Assembly (NCBI RefSeq): GCF_008831285.2
Contig: NW_022205063.1
Location: 1-36,069 of the forward strand
DNA length: 36,069 bases
From: Nymphaea colorata
Taxonomy: Eukaryota > Streptophyta > Magnoliopsida > Nymphaeales > Nymphaeaceae
Reading direction: 5' to 3'
The notes beneath the pieces are model-generated. The model was not told where the DNA came from and did no database searches. It saw only the letters and a list, made by a program, of their open reading frames with translations. Position 1 is the stretch's first letter; each line of letters starts with the position of its first letter. The translations under genes were made by a program, and so were the position numbers. Below are positions 20,981 through 32,166 of the stretch, piece after piece.

Positions 20981-21684
20981 TCACTCCAGAAACTGGGTGA
21001 AGGCGGTCTGAGGCACCCAGTAGTAGAAGTTAATGCCAGAATTATTCTGGTATTGGTTGGCGTCCCAGTAGATGTAAGGTTTAAAGGCCGAGGAAGTGCT
21101 CGAGGACAAAAGATCGCTTTCGGATCGAACCCCACAGCAATTCTAACAGGTTCCCTGCCCCTTTCCTCCTCGGTTTGGATAGCCACTTCCTTAAATTCTT
21201 TATTCTCAGAGGGGTTCTTGGGGGTGGTTGGATGTGTGGCTTCCCATTCACTTTTAAAGCGTTCAAATTCTCGAGTATTGTCTATCTCCGTAAAGGGTTT
21301 TGTAGTGTTTTTTGAGTTTGGCGATAGTCTTATGTTTGATGATCATTTTTTGGTAGTGGCTTCTGCACTGGGCTGCAGTCCTTTCGGTGAGGTATTCAGA
21401 AAAGGTTCTAAAAATTTTGCAGACTCTAAGTTAGGTAAGAATGTACTTTCTTTTGTGCTGGGAGGCGAAGATATCCTGGTAGTAATTGACAAATAGAACG
21501 AATCTGAAGTTTTCATCCTCATTCCATCTTCCCTCATTGACCTCCTTATTCTAGGCCTGCGGGTTCTCCTCCTGGGAAAGGAGGGAAGATTCTTCGAGGA
21601 CGGGGGAATTCTCTTCTTGCTTGACTGGCTCAAGGGGAGCGGGGGTGTGGGGAAGGCGTTGAGAGTTCTGTAGATGAATGGCAT
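20981..21684 (-). CDS. SANT/Myb-like DNA-binding protein, third family member
   Basis: ATG 21684 gives MPFIYRTLNAFPTP, an acidic stretch (EENSPVLEESSLLSQEENPQ), then the domain: GRWNEDENFRFVLFVNYYQD, VCKIFRTFSEYLTERTAAQC and RSHYQKMIIKH. The pattern (W-x-x-x-E-N, K-I, R-x-x-x-Q-C-R-S-H-x-Q-K-M) matches the two tandem genes at 31.6-35.0 kb, so these are paralogs on one chromosome. Myb/SANT-type helices bind DNA or histone tails; 'QCRSH' is a common recognition-helix pattern. The tail ends ...YYWVPQTAFTQFLE with TGA 20981-20983. Frame breaks near 21635, 21265 and 21090. Target and function unknown. Confidence 0.65.
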
Positions 21685-22330
21685 TGGTATAAATTAATTA
21701 TTATACGTAATGATGAGAAAATGAATATACAGTGAAAAAGGCGGTGAGAAAAATGGTCTCTATGTCCCTGTTGAGAAGATCATAACGTGATTGTTATGTT
21801 GTTTTTAGACGAGTATTCCAACTGTCGCTTTCTGCCTTTTTTTTGGATTGATTTACTGGTACAGGCCTATACTATTTTTGGAAAAATTAATCTAAAACTT
21901 TTTCCAATGCCACAATGCTTGTTTTGACAAAGGGGATGAAGGAAAAGGCTGTATATGCGCTTAGATAATAAAGATGGCTAAAATAACAATCAAATATAAC
22001 CTTTATTCTTTGGAATTCCACATGAATCCTCCGAAAATAAACAGTTTATATTCCGAGAAAGGTTTGCATAATCGTGAGAGATGGAAAATAACCTCATTTA
22101 TTGTTATTTTGGCATGGAAATATGTTGGTAATGTTGGTGTTATGGTTCTTAGTGACTATTTTGGATAGTTTTAATTGGATTTTTTAAATATATTTTCCTA
22201 TATTCGAAGAAAATACCTGACACTTGCCCTCACCTTCACATCAGTGAGCCTAGATAGCGAGGATTCATTAAAAAACTAACCCTTTTTGATAGATTTAACT
22301 ATTTTTAATCAATATCCATCCATCAATCAT
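21685..22330. other. Intergenic
   Basis: 646 AT-rich bases between two minus-strand genes. A small plus-strand frame at 21974-22168 continues by TAA/TAG read-through antisense through the TMEM43 gene; I treat it as a by-product of few TGA triplets. No RNA or repeat seen. Confidence 0.45.
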
Positions 22331-23745
22331 TCACATGACCAACTGTCTCAGAGCCAGGTAATGCGCCTGCGTCGAGGAAGAACCTCCACCATTGTCTTTA
22401 TTTGCTCCCAGGATCAAAACTATTGCCAAAATTACTCCTCCGATTCCCAGCAAAATTAGGCCGACCTTTGGATGGAAGATCAGCCAGGCAATAGCAGTCA
22501 TCAAGATATATAGAGGAATCGAGATGAGGAAAGCTGCCAAGAAGATGGCGAAGCCGAGAATACCCGAGATGATGCCACCGACTAGAGGAATAAAGCCAAG
22601 CAGGTTGACAATAGGCGAAAAGAAGAGATAAATACCGAAGACCATGCAAACGAAGGAAAGAATCCTCATGACTCTTGTAAAGCATTCTGATTTTTACACT
22701 GCCTTATCGAAGATCTCATCCTTGGTCAAGGTCTCCTAGTGGACTTCCAAGAGAAGCTCGATGGGTTTCAGGAGTTCAGCGTAGCAAGCCGAAATGCAGC
22801 AGCAACAGCAATCAGGGACTGTGTTTGTTTGAGAAGTGGTTCCTTCGAATTAGGCGATGTTGAAGCTGCCAAAGGTTGGTCCTGCGGATCTGCCAACAAG
22901 GGAAAGTGGTCCTGTGGGGCAAAGAAGATACTGAACTCGCATGGTGCCTTCTCCTTGCCTTGGGGAACGTTGAACCGGGATTGAATCCGATATTCACAGC
23001 TGGATTATATCCTCCTGAGGGAGTAAAGTAGATGTATTGGCCATTGACGCTGGGAGCACGATCATTTCTTCTTGCATTTCCAAGATATTTTGGGCATGTT
23101 CGATGGTGGGTGAAAAGGGGACAACTTTGCTGCACTTGTCTGCTACTTCTTTGCTGACGTTATAGCCTCCCAGGTAGACCTGTTGGTTGTAGATGGTCTA
23201 GCCATTGATGAACCAGTTGGCGGGATTGTTGAATCTTTATCCTTCATTTTGGCTGTTTGATGAGACCCATTCGAGATCGTAATAATGGACTTGGCGGTCT
23301 CCTTATTTTCTTGTTTTTCTTCGCCACTCAAGCACCTCAACCACTCGAGTGATCTTGATCAGGTTTGGCCCATTAACTCCTGACAACTTATCCCGATGAT
23401 TGCATTGGTCCTTGATTGTCCATTAGCGTATACCAATTTATTTTCTTTGCTTCTTGCTGAGGCCTCGCTGGTCACATCCACATCCTCGCATATGTCTCGT
23501 CCGAGTTGTAGCCTTCTGGAATCGATGGCAGCTCGTTTTTAATTGTACCAGATGCAAACAAAGGAGCAGAAGAAGAGGATGGGACCGAAGATGAAGCCGG
23601 CCCACCAATCTCCTGATGATGATCGGAAGTGTTACATTTTGGCGGACATAAGGTGGGACTAGTCTGAGGTGGAGAGGTGGTTGATGCGGTTGGAGGTGAT
23701 GAGTTGGATGGTTGAGAGGATGAGAAGAAGGACAAGGGGTTTCAT
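22331..23745 (-). CDS. TMEM43 (LUMA) family membrane protein
   Basis: TMEM43 is a multi-pass protein of the ER/inner nuclear membrane. From ATG 23745: signal-like MKPLVLLLILSTIQLIT, then GDWWAGFIFGPILFFCSFVC-IWYNEKRAAID. This matches the family's first membrane segment with its WNE-x-R motif, and the Glu is a TAA codon. The large lumenal part includes TRVVEVLEWRRKT, HYYDLEWVSSNSQ, NPANWFING and FTPSGGYNPAVNIGF. The C-terminus has three hydrophobic helices: MRILSFVCMVFGIYLFFSPI, GGIISGILGFAIFLAAFLIS and GLILLGIGGVILAIVLILGA, ending at TGA 22331-22333. An unusual run of five cysteines (DCCCCCISACY) precedes the last membrane block. Frame changes near 23365, 23045, 22990 and 22875. Length ~470 aa, near the family's 400. 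Confidence 0.82.
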
Positions 23746-25250
23746 CTAAGATATTTCAAATTAAATCAGATAACTTACATGCTCATCAATAAGTTTTTAT
23801 GAAGGTTTTGGAAACAGTTACGATAACCTCTTGGGAACTCAACCTCAATAGAAGAAACTAGTAGGTTCCTTGTGTCTATTAAGCATGTTTTTTCTTTTTT
23901 AATAATCATTTTGATCATTTATTGCACCATATAAATTTTATTGTGGGAAATTGGCTAAGTTTTCTCATAAGTAAAGCACAATTCTAGCTATTTTTTAATG
24001 TTTGATGAAAGTTTTATCATTTTTTATTGCAATTAAATGATTATCTTTTCTATTTTAAAAGAAAAAAATATGAATGTATTTGATGATTTTTCAAAACAAG
24101 TAGGCCTGATAATAATTTTAGGGGATAAAATTAGTAGAGTTTCATATCAGGATCATCTCAAAAAGGCCAAAAAAGGCAAATATCTATATATTTTATCTAT
24201 TTTTATCTACCTTATCTTCCACTAAGTTGAAAAACGCCCAAATCGTATATCTATGTATTAAATCATTGATTGATGCATTTTGGCTACTTAAGCATTCCCT
24301 GATGTAATTCCTCTCTTCAAAAAGGCTCAAAAATAGTTATAAGATCCACATAGTTCACTATCTTTTTTACATTTCAAAAAGAAAATTTTATTCAGAGTTT
24401 TCCCAAAATAAAATAATACCAAACCCAAGAGAAGTCTTCTAAATCTAAAAAATAAGCATTTGGCAGTCTCATTAATTTTGGTTAGAATATTCTCTACGAC
24501 AATCCTAAAGAAACAATCAAGTTATCAATTAAATAGAATGTAAAGATCTTTCTGCTTTATTAGTGAAAAATACCCAAAAAAATGATTTTTCAAAAATTTA
24601 CTAATAGTGTTTGCATTCAATATACCAAAAAGTCAAGCTTATATTTTATCTTTATTAATTATATCAAAGAACTGTTATTTTCATGATCTTTCCAACTTCA
24701 GTAGCCATGAAGTGCCCAAGAAGGGCTGTACAGAAGCACTGAAGATGCTGGACTTATAATACCATTCAAATAGATGCCTGCCAGCCTGTTTTCAGTTAAA
24801 CTTTTTGTTTTTGACGTTAGAAGCCAATTTAGGCAGTTTTGAAAAGTTACAATCGCATTTTTGCACTTTTTTATACCGTTCACGATCGAAACCATCTTTG
24901 TTTTTGCGGCCTCTTACGCTGAGGAATTATTAAAGAAAAGCTATTCGGATAAAAACATTGAAGAATAATCTTTTTCAATTAAAACATACATCACGTTTCA
25001 TAAAACACCATTTACCACGTCCAACGCAAGCTTTATAAGATGAGGAATAATTGAGGCGTCTTAAACCATTAATAATCTAAAACTCCTTTGAAAAATATAT
25101 CATAGCAGATAATGTGATATTTTTGGGACAGAAGCAATTTTGGTACATTTTCCTGAGAAAATTCTCAAAGGATTTTATATAGTTCCTTCCTATCCCCCAA
25201 ATTCAATTACTGATTATATGTAATATAAAGTTAACTTTGGAAAATTAAGA
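23746..25250. other. Long AT-rich gene-free stretch
   Basis: 1.5 kb with only short doubtful frames: plus 24037-24225 (MIIFSILKEKNMNVFDDFSK...) and minus 24698-24895 (MVSIVNGIKKCKNAIVTFQN...). Neither resembles anything. Composition is more AT-rich than the left two thirds. It could hold decayed coding sequence or a replication origin, but no motif is decisive. Confidence 0.45.
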
Positions 25251-26025
25251 ATGTAACACCTCTGCTTCCTGCCACCCCTCTACTACTAGCCCTATCCCGT
25301 CAACCCCTACCTCCTTGCCATGCAGGCCCTCCAAAATAATTACTATTATGTTCTATACCCGAGGCCCCAAGAGGAAAATTCCCAAGAAATTTCAAGGCCT
25401 CAGATATAAAGGAGCAATGCTATAGAGGAAAGGAAAGATGAAGAGGCTAGGAACGACATTAATCCATCTTCAGAATCGGAGAATCGGAAAAATAGGAAAA
25501 CTGAGAGGAATTAAATTTCCTTGAATAAAACCACATTGATTAATAATTTTAGGTCAGCATACCCATCAAAAAGAAAGGAACTCTCTACAAGAAAAAAAAC
25601 AGAGTCAAATATCATCAATCAGGCCATTTCCTTTATCAATAGCTAACGCTCCTACCCCTGCCTCTCAAACTTCTTCAACAGGATGATGAAAAAATACGCT
25701 GGTTTTACAAAGTGATGGCGGCAATCAAGAAGGCAAACAAGAAATACACCAATCGGAAATATTTAAAAAGACTTATTGACTTTTGTGAAAGGTCTGAGTT
25801 TCATCGGGTTTATTTAAAATAAAAAAGTGCTCTCCTGAAGCTAAGCTAGGTCAGAATACTGGTAAGAAAGCTTGTCTTATACTTTATAAGGAATTACTCG
25901 TATCTCTCCTTGATGACCTCGTCAAAATTTTCAAAGAAACGCTTCGCGAACATTTCTGGAGGAAGAGAGAGATCCTGAACTTTCTTTTCAACTATAACAA
26001 ATAGGAAAATTAAGCAAAACCATGA
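25251..26025 (+). CDS. Uncharacterised ~258-aa protein
   Basis: From ATG 25251 the sequence starts MEHLCFLPPLYYEPYPVNPY, then LLAMQALQNNYYYVLYPRPQ (Tyr/Pro-rich). A charged region follows (EERKDEEARNDINPSSESEN, KRKELSTRKKTESNIINQAI). The C-terminal helical part is SYPCLSNFFNRMMKKYAGF, VMAAIKKANKKYTNRKYLKR, LLVSLLDDLVKIFKETLREH and WRKREILNFLFNYNKEE, ending at TGA 26023-26025. Frame changes near 25712 and near 25890. The acidic/basic linker plus helical end would fit a nuclear protein, but I recognise no domain. Confidence 0.55.
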
Positions 26026-26886
26026 TCATATATTTCCTTATTCGTTTTCATTTATTATCTATCGATTATTGCGTAGTGGGTTGAGGGCCATCATCCTCCA
26101 TATGCATCTCAGATAAAAGTGGAAAAAAATATGATTTTGTTGCAGTAGATATCACGGAATTTGCTGCTATGTCTTGTGATTTTGTTCCTCTCTGAAAAGA
26201 TTGATAGTTTTTGTTTTTGATTGATTTTTATGTTTAATTATTGTTTGCCTTATAAAATTAAAAAATCGCTTAATTACATAAAAATTCTTTATGAAACAAT
26301 TATATAACCATATGTTTTTCAAGTTTTTTTTTGTATTAAAGTATAGAAGGATTGGCGTGATTGGCAATCATCAATAGGATGCAATAAAAATAAGAAATGT
26401 GGCATTTTTTCCATTGGAGAAAAGTATTAAATGTGTTCTTAATCATAAAAGCTCTTGCCAAAGGGGTATTTTGGACGTTCCTTATTGAAATATTGTTCAT
26501 CCTATACATATGAAAAATCATTGGCAAATATTTCTGTTCAGGCGTTCATATCAAAATTCAAGTATTGGAACATAAATTATTGATCAAATTTTGCCATATA
26601 TGATTATAATTTTCGCTTAAATTCTTAAAGTCAATGCATTTTAATATCAAACTGGAAAATAAGAAAAACGGTAGCTTTGAATTCTTCCAAAATATTCGTT
26701 TCTGATTACTTTTGAACGCATCAATCGCCAGTAAATACCTTAAAGTGAGAAATGCAATACACTAACTCATCCAATATATAACTTTCATGACATTTTTTCA
26801 CATTTAAATATGAAAACCTCAAAAATTATTGAAAAATATACAGAAACACATTTTTTAGGCATTTTTGCTGATTATGCACTTGATCA
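26026..26886. other. AT-rich intergenic
   Basis: 861 bases, strongly AT-rich. Minus-strand frames at 26167-26367 and 26336-26527 are open but Phe/Ile/Asn/Lys-rich, as chance frames in such DNA are. No supported feature. Confidence 0.45.
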
Positions 26887-27389
26887 TCAACAAAAAGGGT
26901 CAGTTTTGATGTTTTTCGAAGCAAAGTTTCGATTTTTAATGTAAAAAATGCTAACAATAACGCGAAAGAATTCAAATCATGTAGAAAAATAGCCCCATTA
27001 GGGGAAAAATGGATAGAAGACATAGGCTGGAGGTTATATCTTGACATTGGGTGCCTCGTTGTCGTTTTCAGCTTATTTAATTTGCGTAGATCTTTATACA
27101 ATTTCTTCGATATCCTTTTCCCTCCTGGTTGCCTTTGGCTAAAATATTCGGTTCTTTTCTTTATAGACCTTCAAAATATGAGCGATGGTGGAGTAGCTGA
27201 GATGATATTTTTTGGTCAACAATGATATCCCAATCCCATCATTGTAAAAATCGTTGATCATTGATTTTTTGATCTGAATTGAGGGATTTTTTACCTACAG
27301 CTTGATCTTTTTATAGTTTTTTCCTTGGGATCAACCTTTTCATCGTATTAGTCGTCCTCTGCCTTAGAGCTATGTTTAGTAGATTTCAT
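26887..27389 (-). CDS. Helix-turn-helix protein, possible transposase remnant
   Basis: ATG 27389 starts a very basic segment (MKSTKHSSKAEDDEYDEK, KTIKRSSCREKIPQF). After one frame break near 27255 comes a clear HTH: INDFYNDGIGISLLTKKYHL-SYSTIAHILKVYKEKNRIF. This is the 'G-I-x-x-L-x-x-K-Y-x-L-S-Y-S-T-I-x-x-I-L' pattern seen at the N-terminus of Tc1/mariner- and IS630-type transposases and in resolvase-type HTHs. RREKDIEEIVQRSTQIKE follows. The remainder to TGA 26887-26889 has no visible DDE catalytic triad. It could be a transposon relic kept in the macronucleus or a domesticated DNA-binding protein. Confidence in HTH is good; in origin, low. Confidence 0.45.
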
Positions 27390-27671
27390 TTTAATTATTA
27401 TAAAAGCATGACTAATTTATGAGTATTAATTATGGTCACTTCAACAATAAATATAAAGAAAAAAGAAAAGGATTGAGGATCCACTGCTGGATTAGTGTTG
27501 AAAATCCATAGCAGAATCAGCAATTGATGCATTTAAACTTGCCTTTTTTGCATATTTTTCAAGATCATACTTAATGCATATTAAATTACCAGAAATGCTA
27601 ATTAAAATAGACCAATAGAACCGATTAATGATTCTCTATGCGGAAATACAGTGCTTTTCTAATGGTTTTTA

Positions 27672-29108
27672 TCATGATTTTAAATATCTTCGATTTGAAA
27701 CTAATCCAAATATAAAGATCAAATCATCGGTCATTTTAACAGTCAAAATCATAAGCTACAGCCTTTTCTCAACAACTCTATTAATTATTATCGATGCTGG
27801 TATATATTTGAGCACCGTTTCCATTTATCTTTGAAGGTTTATATATATTTTTCGATAATCTTTGCAATGTTTCCTTACGAACATGTAATTTTTTCTTAAC
27901 TCATCAATATTTAAATAAATGCCCGTATCCTCTAACGCAAAATTCTTGCTTTTTATTTGGCATATTTTTGGATTTTAATTACTGAGTCATATATTCCTCG
28001 CTGTTGCTTCCAAGTTATTGGATGGTTCTATAGTTCATGTAAGGAGTCAAAAACTCAAGTAATGCATTTTTGGCGTTTTGGACAGCTGTATTCCGTATGA
28101 CTGTCGGTAAGAATTGAAAAGTATGGTGAATGGACATCCTTAGTCTTGCTTTTTATGTCATCTTTAGCCTGAACTTATTTTTATGATTTTGACGAAATCC
28201 ACGCAAAGCATGCTTATCTTCATTTGTCTGAGTTTCAAAGCACTCTGCTTTACTCTAGCTTTGTGAAGAATGATTCCTAATTTTGCAGTATATATGATGA
28301 GTGCCAAATTTGCCATCTGCTATTTTTTCGTCGATCGATATTTTTCTTCATTTTCCTTCAAAATTCTATCTTTAGTGGGACTCATCTTCCTCACATGTTT
28401 GATATACAAGGATTTCTTTCTTTCGAATGTTTGGTATTAGCTTTTAGAGCGAACAAGTTAGATGCTTTTTACGGTCTTGAACTCGATTGCTGTTTTTCTC
28501 ATCAAATTTTATTTGCTTCGCATCAGGGATCTATTCTTAAGGATTTCGGCTGATTTTCCTCGATTGTTAGCAAGGTATTCCTATAGTTATTTATCAATAT
28601 TTGGCCTTAAATTGCAAGTTATTTTTTTGGGACTTTTATATTCGACTTGCATCAAATCTAAATAAAACTTAACTGATGAAAAAATGCCAGGTTTTTGGAC
28701 AGTAGCTGTTATGTTAATCTCATCGAAAGATGTCTAAAATATTTGGATGGCTTTGTTGCCTTGGAAGTTATAGAGCTTTGGTCCTCGATCATTAACTTTG
28801 ACTTCAAGTTTGATGTGAACATAAGTGCTTACATTCAGTATGAAATTCTTGCTCTTTGGAGCTGTTTGCTGCCGAATGATGAAGTTTCTGGATTAGAAGT
28901 TATCAAAAATGACGGTCTTTGCAACAAATGGCAGAATCTCCTGCGGTGGTTCAAGAGCCAACTTCAACGCCATCATCTTTAGCATATTTTCATAATCTGA
29001 GTTCACGAGATTCGAGCCTATCTATGCCTTTGATATATGGCTATCGATCATTTTGAGCTTGGAAGCATACTCTAGTTGCTTTATGGGAGATTTTGTGTTT
29101 CGCATCAT
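27672..29108 (-). CDS. Large uncharacterised protein
   Basis: 317 unbroken codons from MMRNTKSPIKELEYASKLKM (ATG 29108) to TGA 28158. The sequence continues in other frames (MSIHHTFQFLPTVIRNTAVQ, ALLEFLTPYMNYRTIEELGS, DELRKNYMFVRKHCKDYRKI) to TGA 27672-27674, about 475 aa. A beta-rich middle (FILNVSTYVHIKLEVKVNDR, INITATVQKPGIFSSVKFYL) is followed by very basic helices (LMRKTAIEFKTVKSIELVRS, KSLYIKHVRKMSPTKDRILK). No family is recognised. The frame is continuous with the PUS3-like sequence upstream: no TGA separates them, so this may be a fused extension of PUS3 or a separate gene whose boundary is hidden by a one-base error. Confidence 0.55.
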
Positions 29109-30568
29109 ATCAAATAATTTTAATTAATCTAGACCGAAAATCAACTACTTATATCTTACACGATCATTAGACTTACTCTTAGTCCTCTTGCTATACCTAG
29201 CCAGCCTATTTTTTACTCGCTATTCGTAGGCTGCTTGCTTTTCAGCCTTTTTTAGGTAGAGTTCAAGCTTCTTTCCTTTTAGACTCTTAATTGCCTCATC
29301 CAGGCCTCTTGCTGAGCTTTTGTGTAGCTGCATTGATCTTGCCTTAGGGTTTATCTTTCCTTTTTCGAGCATACTATTGCGAAATACCTATTCAGTCATT
29401 TTTGTTTGGGATATCAAGTGCTGGCGTGCGAGGACCATGCAATTGATGATCATAACCTTTTCGATGGACTTTTTCATGACCATTTAGTTAAATCTATGTA
29501 AAAGTTTGATGTACGTGTTGTAGAATTGATAGATGACGTTGGGATCTGTGTTTTAGAATTTGAGTTGAGGGTATTCGCAATCTTCGAGGATAAGAGGATA
29601 CTAAGGAGCCATAGGATAGTTAGGTTTTCTTGGATGGCGTTAATGTCCATAAGATCTTTGATGATTGTCGGTTGTTCTTGGCCAAGGCCGATCATGAAAA
29701 GGACAGAACTCATGAACCTGATCTGATGCCAAAGGAAGGAGTTACCTATATAGTAGAAATAGTAAATAGAGTTCCTATCGTCTCCTTCTTCCAGCTATTC
29801 ATTACGGTCACTTTGATGATATCTGCTGAGAAGATGGTCCTTTCGAAATTGACTGTATTCGTCACGTTGATTTTGCAAAAGTTGATGAAATTGTGAGTTC
29901 CTTCGAAATCTTTGATTGCTTCTTCATGAGTTATATATTGAGGTTATTTTTTGCGAAGAAGTATTTATCTTCTGGTCGTGCACCAATATCTTGCGTTGAA
30001 GTCGGGAGAGACTTGCTAAAAACCGATAATCCTGATATCTTCGGGAAGCAGTGAGTTCATCATGTTGGAATAATTCATCTTCGAGACTTTACCTTACTTG
30101 TTTGCTTCAGATTTTTATATATCTGTACGCAAATTAAGAGCAATCACATTGCCCATCGCTGATACTCCCTTATCGTCCTTCCGGCTCTGGTGAATGATTC
30201 ATCGCGGGAAAAGCCTTCGGATGAGACTGAGCGTGTGCATGACTTTGAATATGTATTATTCAACACTATTATCTGATTCTGATTGGCAGGCCATGCCGTC
30301 ATAGTTGTTTCCAAGGTAGCAAACCTTCAATGCGTATTTTCTCACTTCAAATTTTTAAAACAATTTTGCCATTTTCGCTTCATTTGACCCTCGGAGTATC
30401 TTTTGCTTATATGGCTCGTGATCGGCCAGACGATTCTTGAGGCGCTTGCATTATTTCTATAGGATTGCACCATCTCGATGAGCTGATCTTTTGAAAGTTT
30501 AGTTAGATCAGGGCCTACCTGTTCTTATTCTTGCCCTAAGGTGGAACCTATTTTTAGTTTTAATCCAT
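29109..30568 (-). CDS. PUS3: tRNA pseudouridine synthase PUS3/Deg1
   Basis: PUS3/Deg1 makes pseudouridine at tRNA positions 38 and 39. From the likely start MDENEKEVPP (ATG 30568): DLTKLSKDQLIEMVESYRNN (PUS3 N-terminal helix), RKYALKVCYLGNNYDGMACQ, then R-A-G-R-T / DKGVSAMGNVIALNLRTDI. The last carries the catalytic Asp of the RTDKG loop near 30160-30185. Next are NSLLPEDIRIIGFE, FNARYWCTTR, EAIKDFEGTHNFINFCKINV, GNSFLWHQIRFMSSVLFMIG and PMAPEYPLILEDCEYPELKF. The TAG in PEYPL aligns with the Glu of human PUS3 (VEFPL). The tail (HKSSARGLDEAIKSLKGKKL...KRTKSKSND) resembles the PUS3 C-terminus. At least six frame changes. It reads on without a stop into the ORF at 27672-29108. Confidence 0.85.
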
Positions 30569-31578
30569 CGATAAAAGAAATATAATATTGGTGAATAATA
30601 AATTCAAGAAATAGAAGAGCAAAATAATGTAAAAGATAAAAATAAGAATAAGATTTATGTTGTTCAAGAACCTTTTTAACCTTATTTTAGCTTCGCGTCT
30701 TATCTTCTTTGCCTATGATCAACTTTTTCTCTTTCTTTACGTTAAAGTCATGTTTGCACTCTACAGTCAAAGTTCCACTATGGTTTCATTTAATCTTTAT
30801 TATATCTTTATTGCTAAAAAATCAGGCTTTTTTGATTATTTCGCAACTTTACATTGGAAAGAGTTTATTACAGGTAATCTACATATCACAAAGGATGTAG
30901 ACGATGACAAAGTGCATGCTTGATTAAAGCTTAGCAAAACGGTAGCAAAATTAGTTATTTTTCTGATTTAAATATTCCATCGAAACTGATTATTAACTTC
31001 AAGGCTTCAAAATGTAAAAACCTCGCAGACTACTATATAATTGTTTATTTTTTTATTGAAATGACTCAGTAAAAGTGATGTTTAAGGAAATAGACAGGGT
31101 TTCTAAAGATTGTATGCTATCTGAAGCATTCGACGGGAGATTTGTTGTCATATTATTAACAATTTGATTTTTTTTGTTTGTGCAAAAACAATTGATTTTT
31201 AATTTTGGAAAAAGTCGGCAAAAACAAAACATTTTTTGCTTATTACCAAGAGAGAAGCTAGGATTCAACTCTTTTCCAGCTTTTTGCCAATTCTAACATT
31301 TACTTTATCGACGATGATGCATTGAACTTAAAATTTCTCAAATTCAACATTGAAATGACAAATTGATCATATATCACGGAGTGTAAAGGTTTAGCCTTCT
31401 AAAATTCCATGCGGCTGTGAGTTTGATCACAGGATATCACAGTGAGGCGAGAGTTATGTTATTAAACTCAAATTATTAAAGAGTTCAAAGATCAAAAATG
31501 GCGGTTCTGCAATACTCAAACGATAAGGGAAGAGAGAAAAGGCATAAATAAGAAAAAAATAACGTTTATAAATCATTC
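30569..31578. other. AT-rich stretch without a supported gene
   Basis: 1 kb. A plus-strand frame at 30657-30923 (MLFKNLFNLILASRLIFFAY...) is hydrophobic and could be chance. A minus frame at 31053-31268 is Asn/Ser-rich. From about 31431 the DNA belongs to the duplicated unit shared with 34.3 kb. Confidence 0.4.
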
Positions 31579-32166
31579 TCATTTTCCTGAGTAGTAATCG
31601 TCAGTCCCTTATAACCACCGCTAATCCATCATTTTGTTCCAAAGATCCTCATACTCATCGACCCATCCCCATTTTTCCGAAAGATCCTGAAGGGTAACAT
31701 CAGCTGTCGGTGTTTATAAGTTTTTCATTTCTTCCTTGGGCGCCTATTCGGAACGGGTGCAGCTTTTTGGAGTTCGAGGATATGGTCAATGATGTTGGGA
31801 ATGCTGTGATGTATTTCATCATTTTTTGATGATGCTTCGGCACTGGGCGGGTGAGCGAGTCTTGACAAATTTGCTCATGAGTACGTTGATCTTCAGAGAT
31901 TTTCTTTGATGCCAATTAGAATCAAAAAGATGACCATTCTCACTGAGGAAATCCATATATGCCACATTTTCTTGTAGGGTCCATAATGAATTGTTGAAGG
32001 AATGTTCTTTCTGCTCTTCATCTTCGGTTGTTTTGACCTGAAATCGTTTTCTTCTTGAATTCATGAACTGGGAACATAGCTGTCATCGCAGGAAGACTCT
32101 TCAGAGGATTCAGAAGTTGATCTTCTCCTTACTTTTCCTTCATTTTCTTTAATTATTGGTTTTCAT
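31431..32166. repeat. Duplicated unit, copy A (SANT gene plus 3' flank)
   Basis: Same-orientation copy of the unit at 34299-35033. Both start with aggatatcacagtga downstream of the gene's stop and include the whole SANT/Myb-like gene. The coding part is much more similar than the flank. Weak resemblance may extend to about 31277. Confidence 0.8.
31579..32166 (-). CDS. SANT/Myb-like protein, tandem copy A
   Basis: Start at ATG 32166 is set by comparison with copy B. An acidic Ser-rich N-terminus (STSESSEESSCDDSYVP) leads to MNSRRKRFQVKTTEDEEQKE, the domain SLWTLQENVAYMDFLSENGH, WHQRKSLKINVLMSKFVKTR and SPAQCRSHHQKMMKYHHS, and a linker rich in Pro/Lys. The conserved tail is DVTLQDLSEKWGWVDEYEDL-WNKMMDERWLEG, ending at TGA 31579-31581. 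The domain has the three-helix Myb/SANT look, with QCRSH at the end of the recognition helix. Compared with copy B it lacks single C's at ~31812 and ~31831 and a G near 32050, and has one extra A just after the ATG, which breaks the frame. Probably a DNA- or chromatin-binding protein. Confidence 0.72.

Noticed and set aside
21974-22670. Long plus-strand frame over the TMEM43 gene
   Set aside because: Open only because TGA is rare in that phase; the minus strand has clear membrane helices and family motifs.
28695-28982. 95-aa plus-strand ORF
   Set aside because: Antisense shadow of the 317-codon minus-strand frame.
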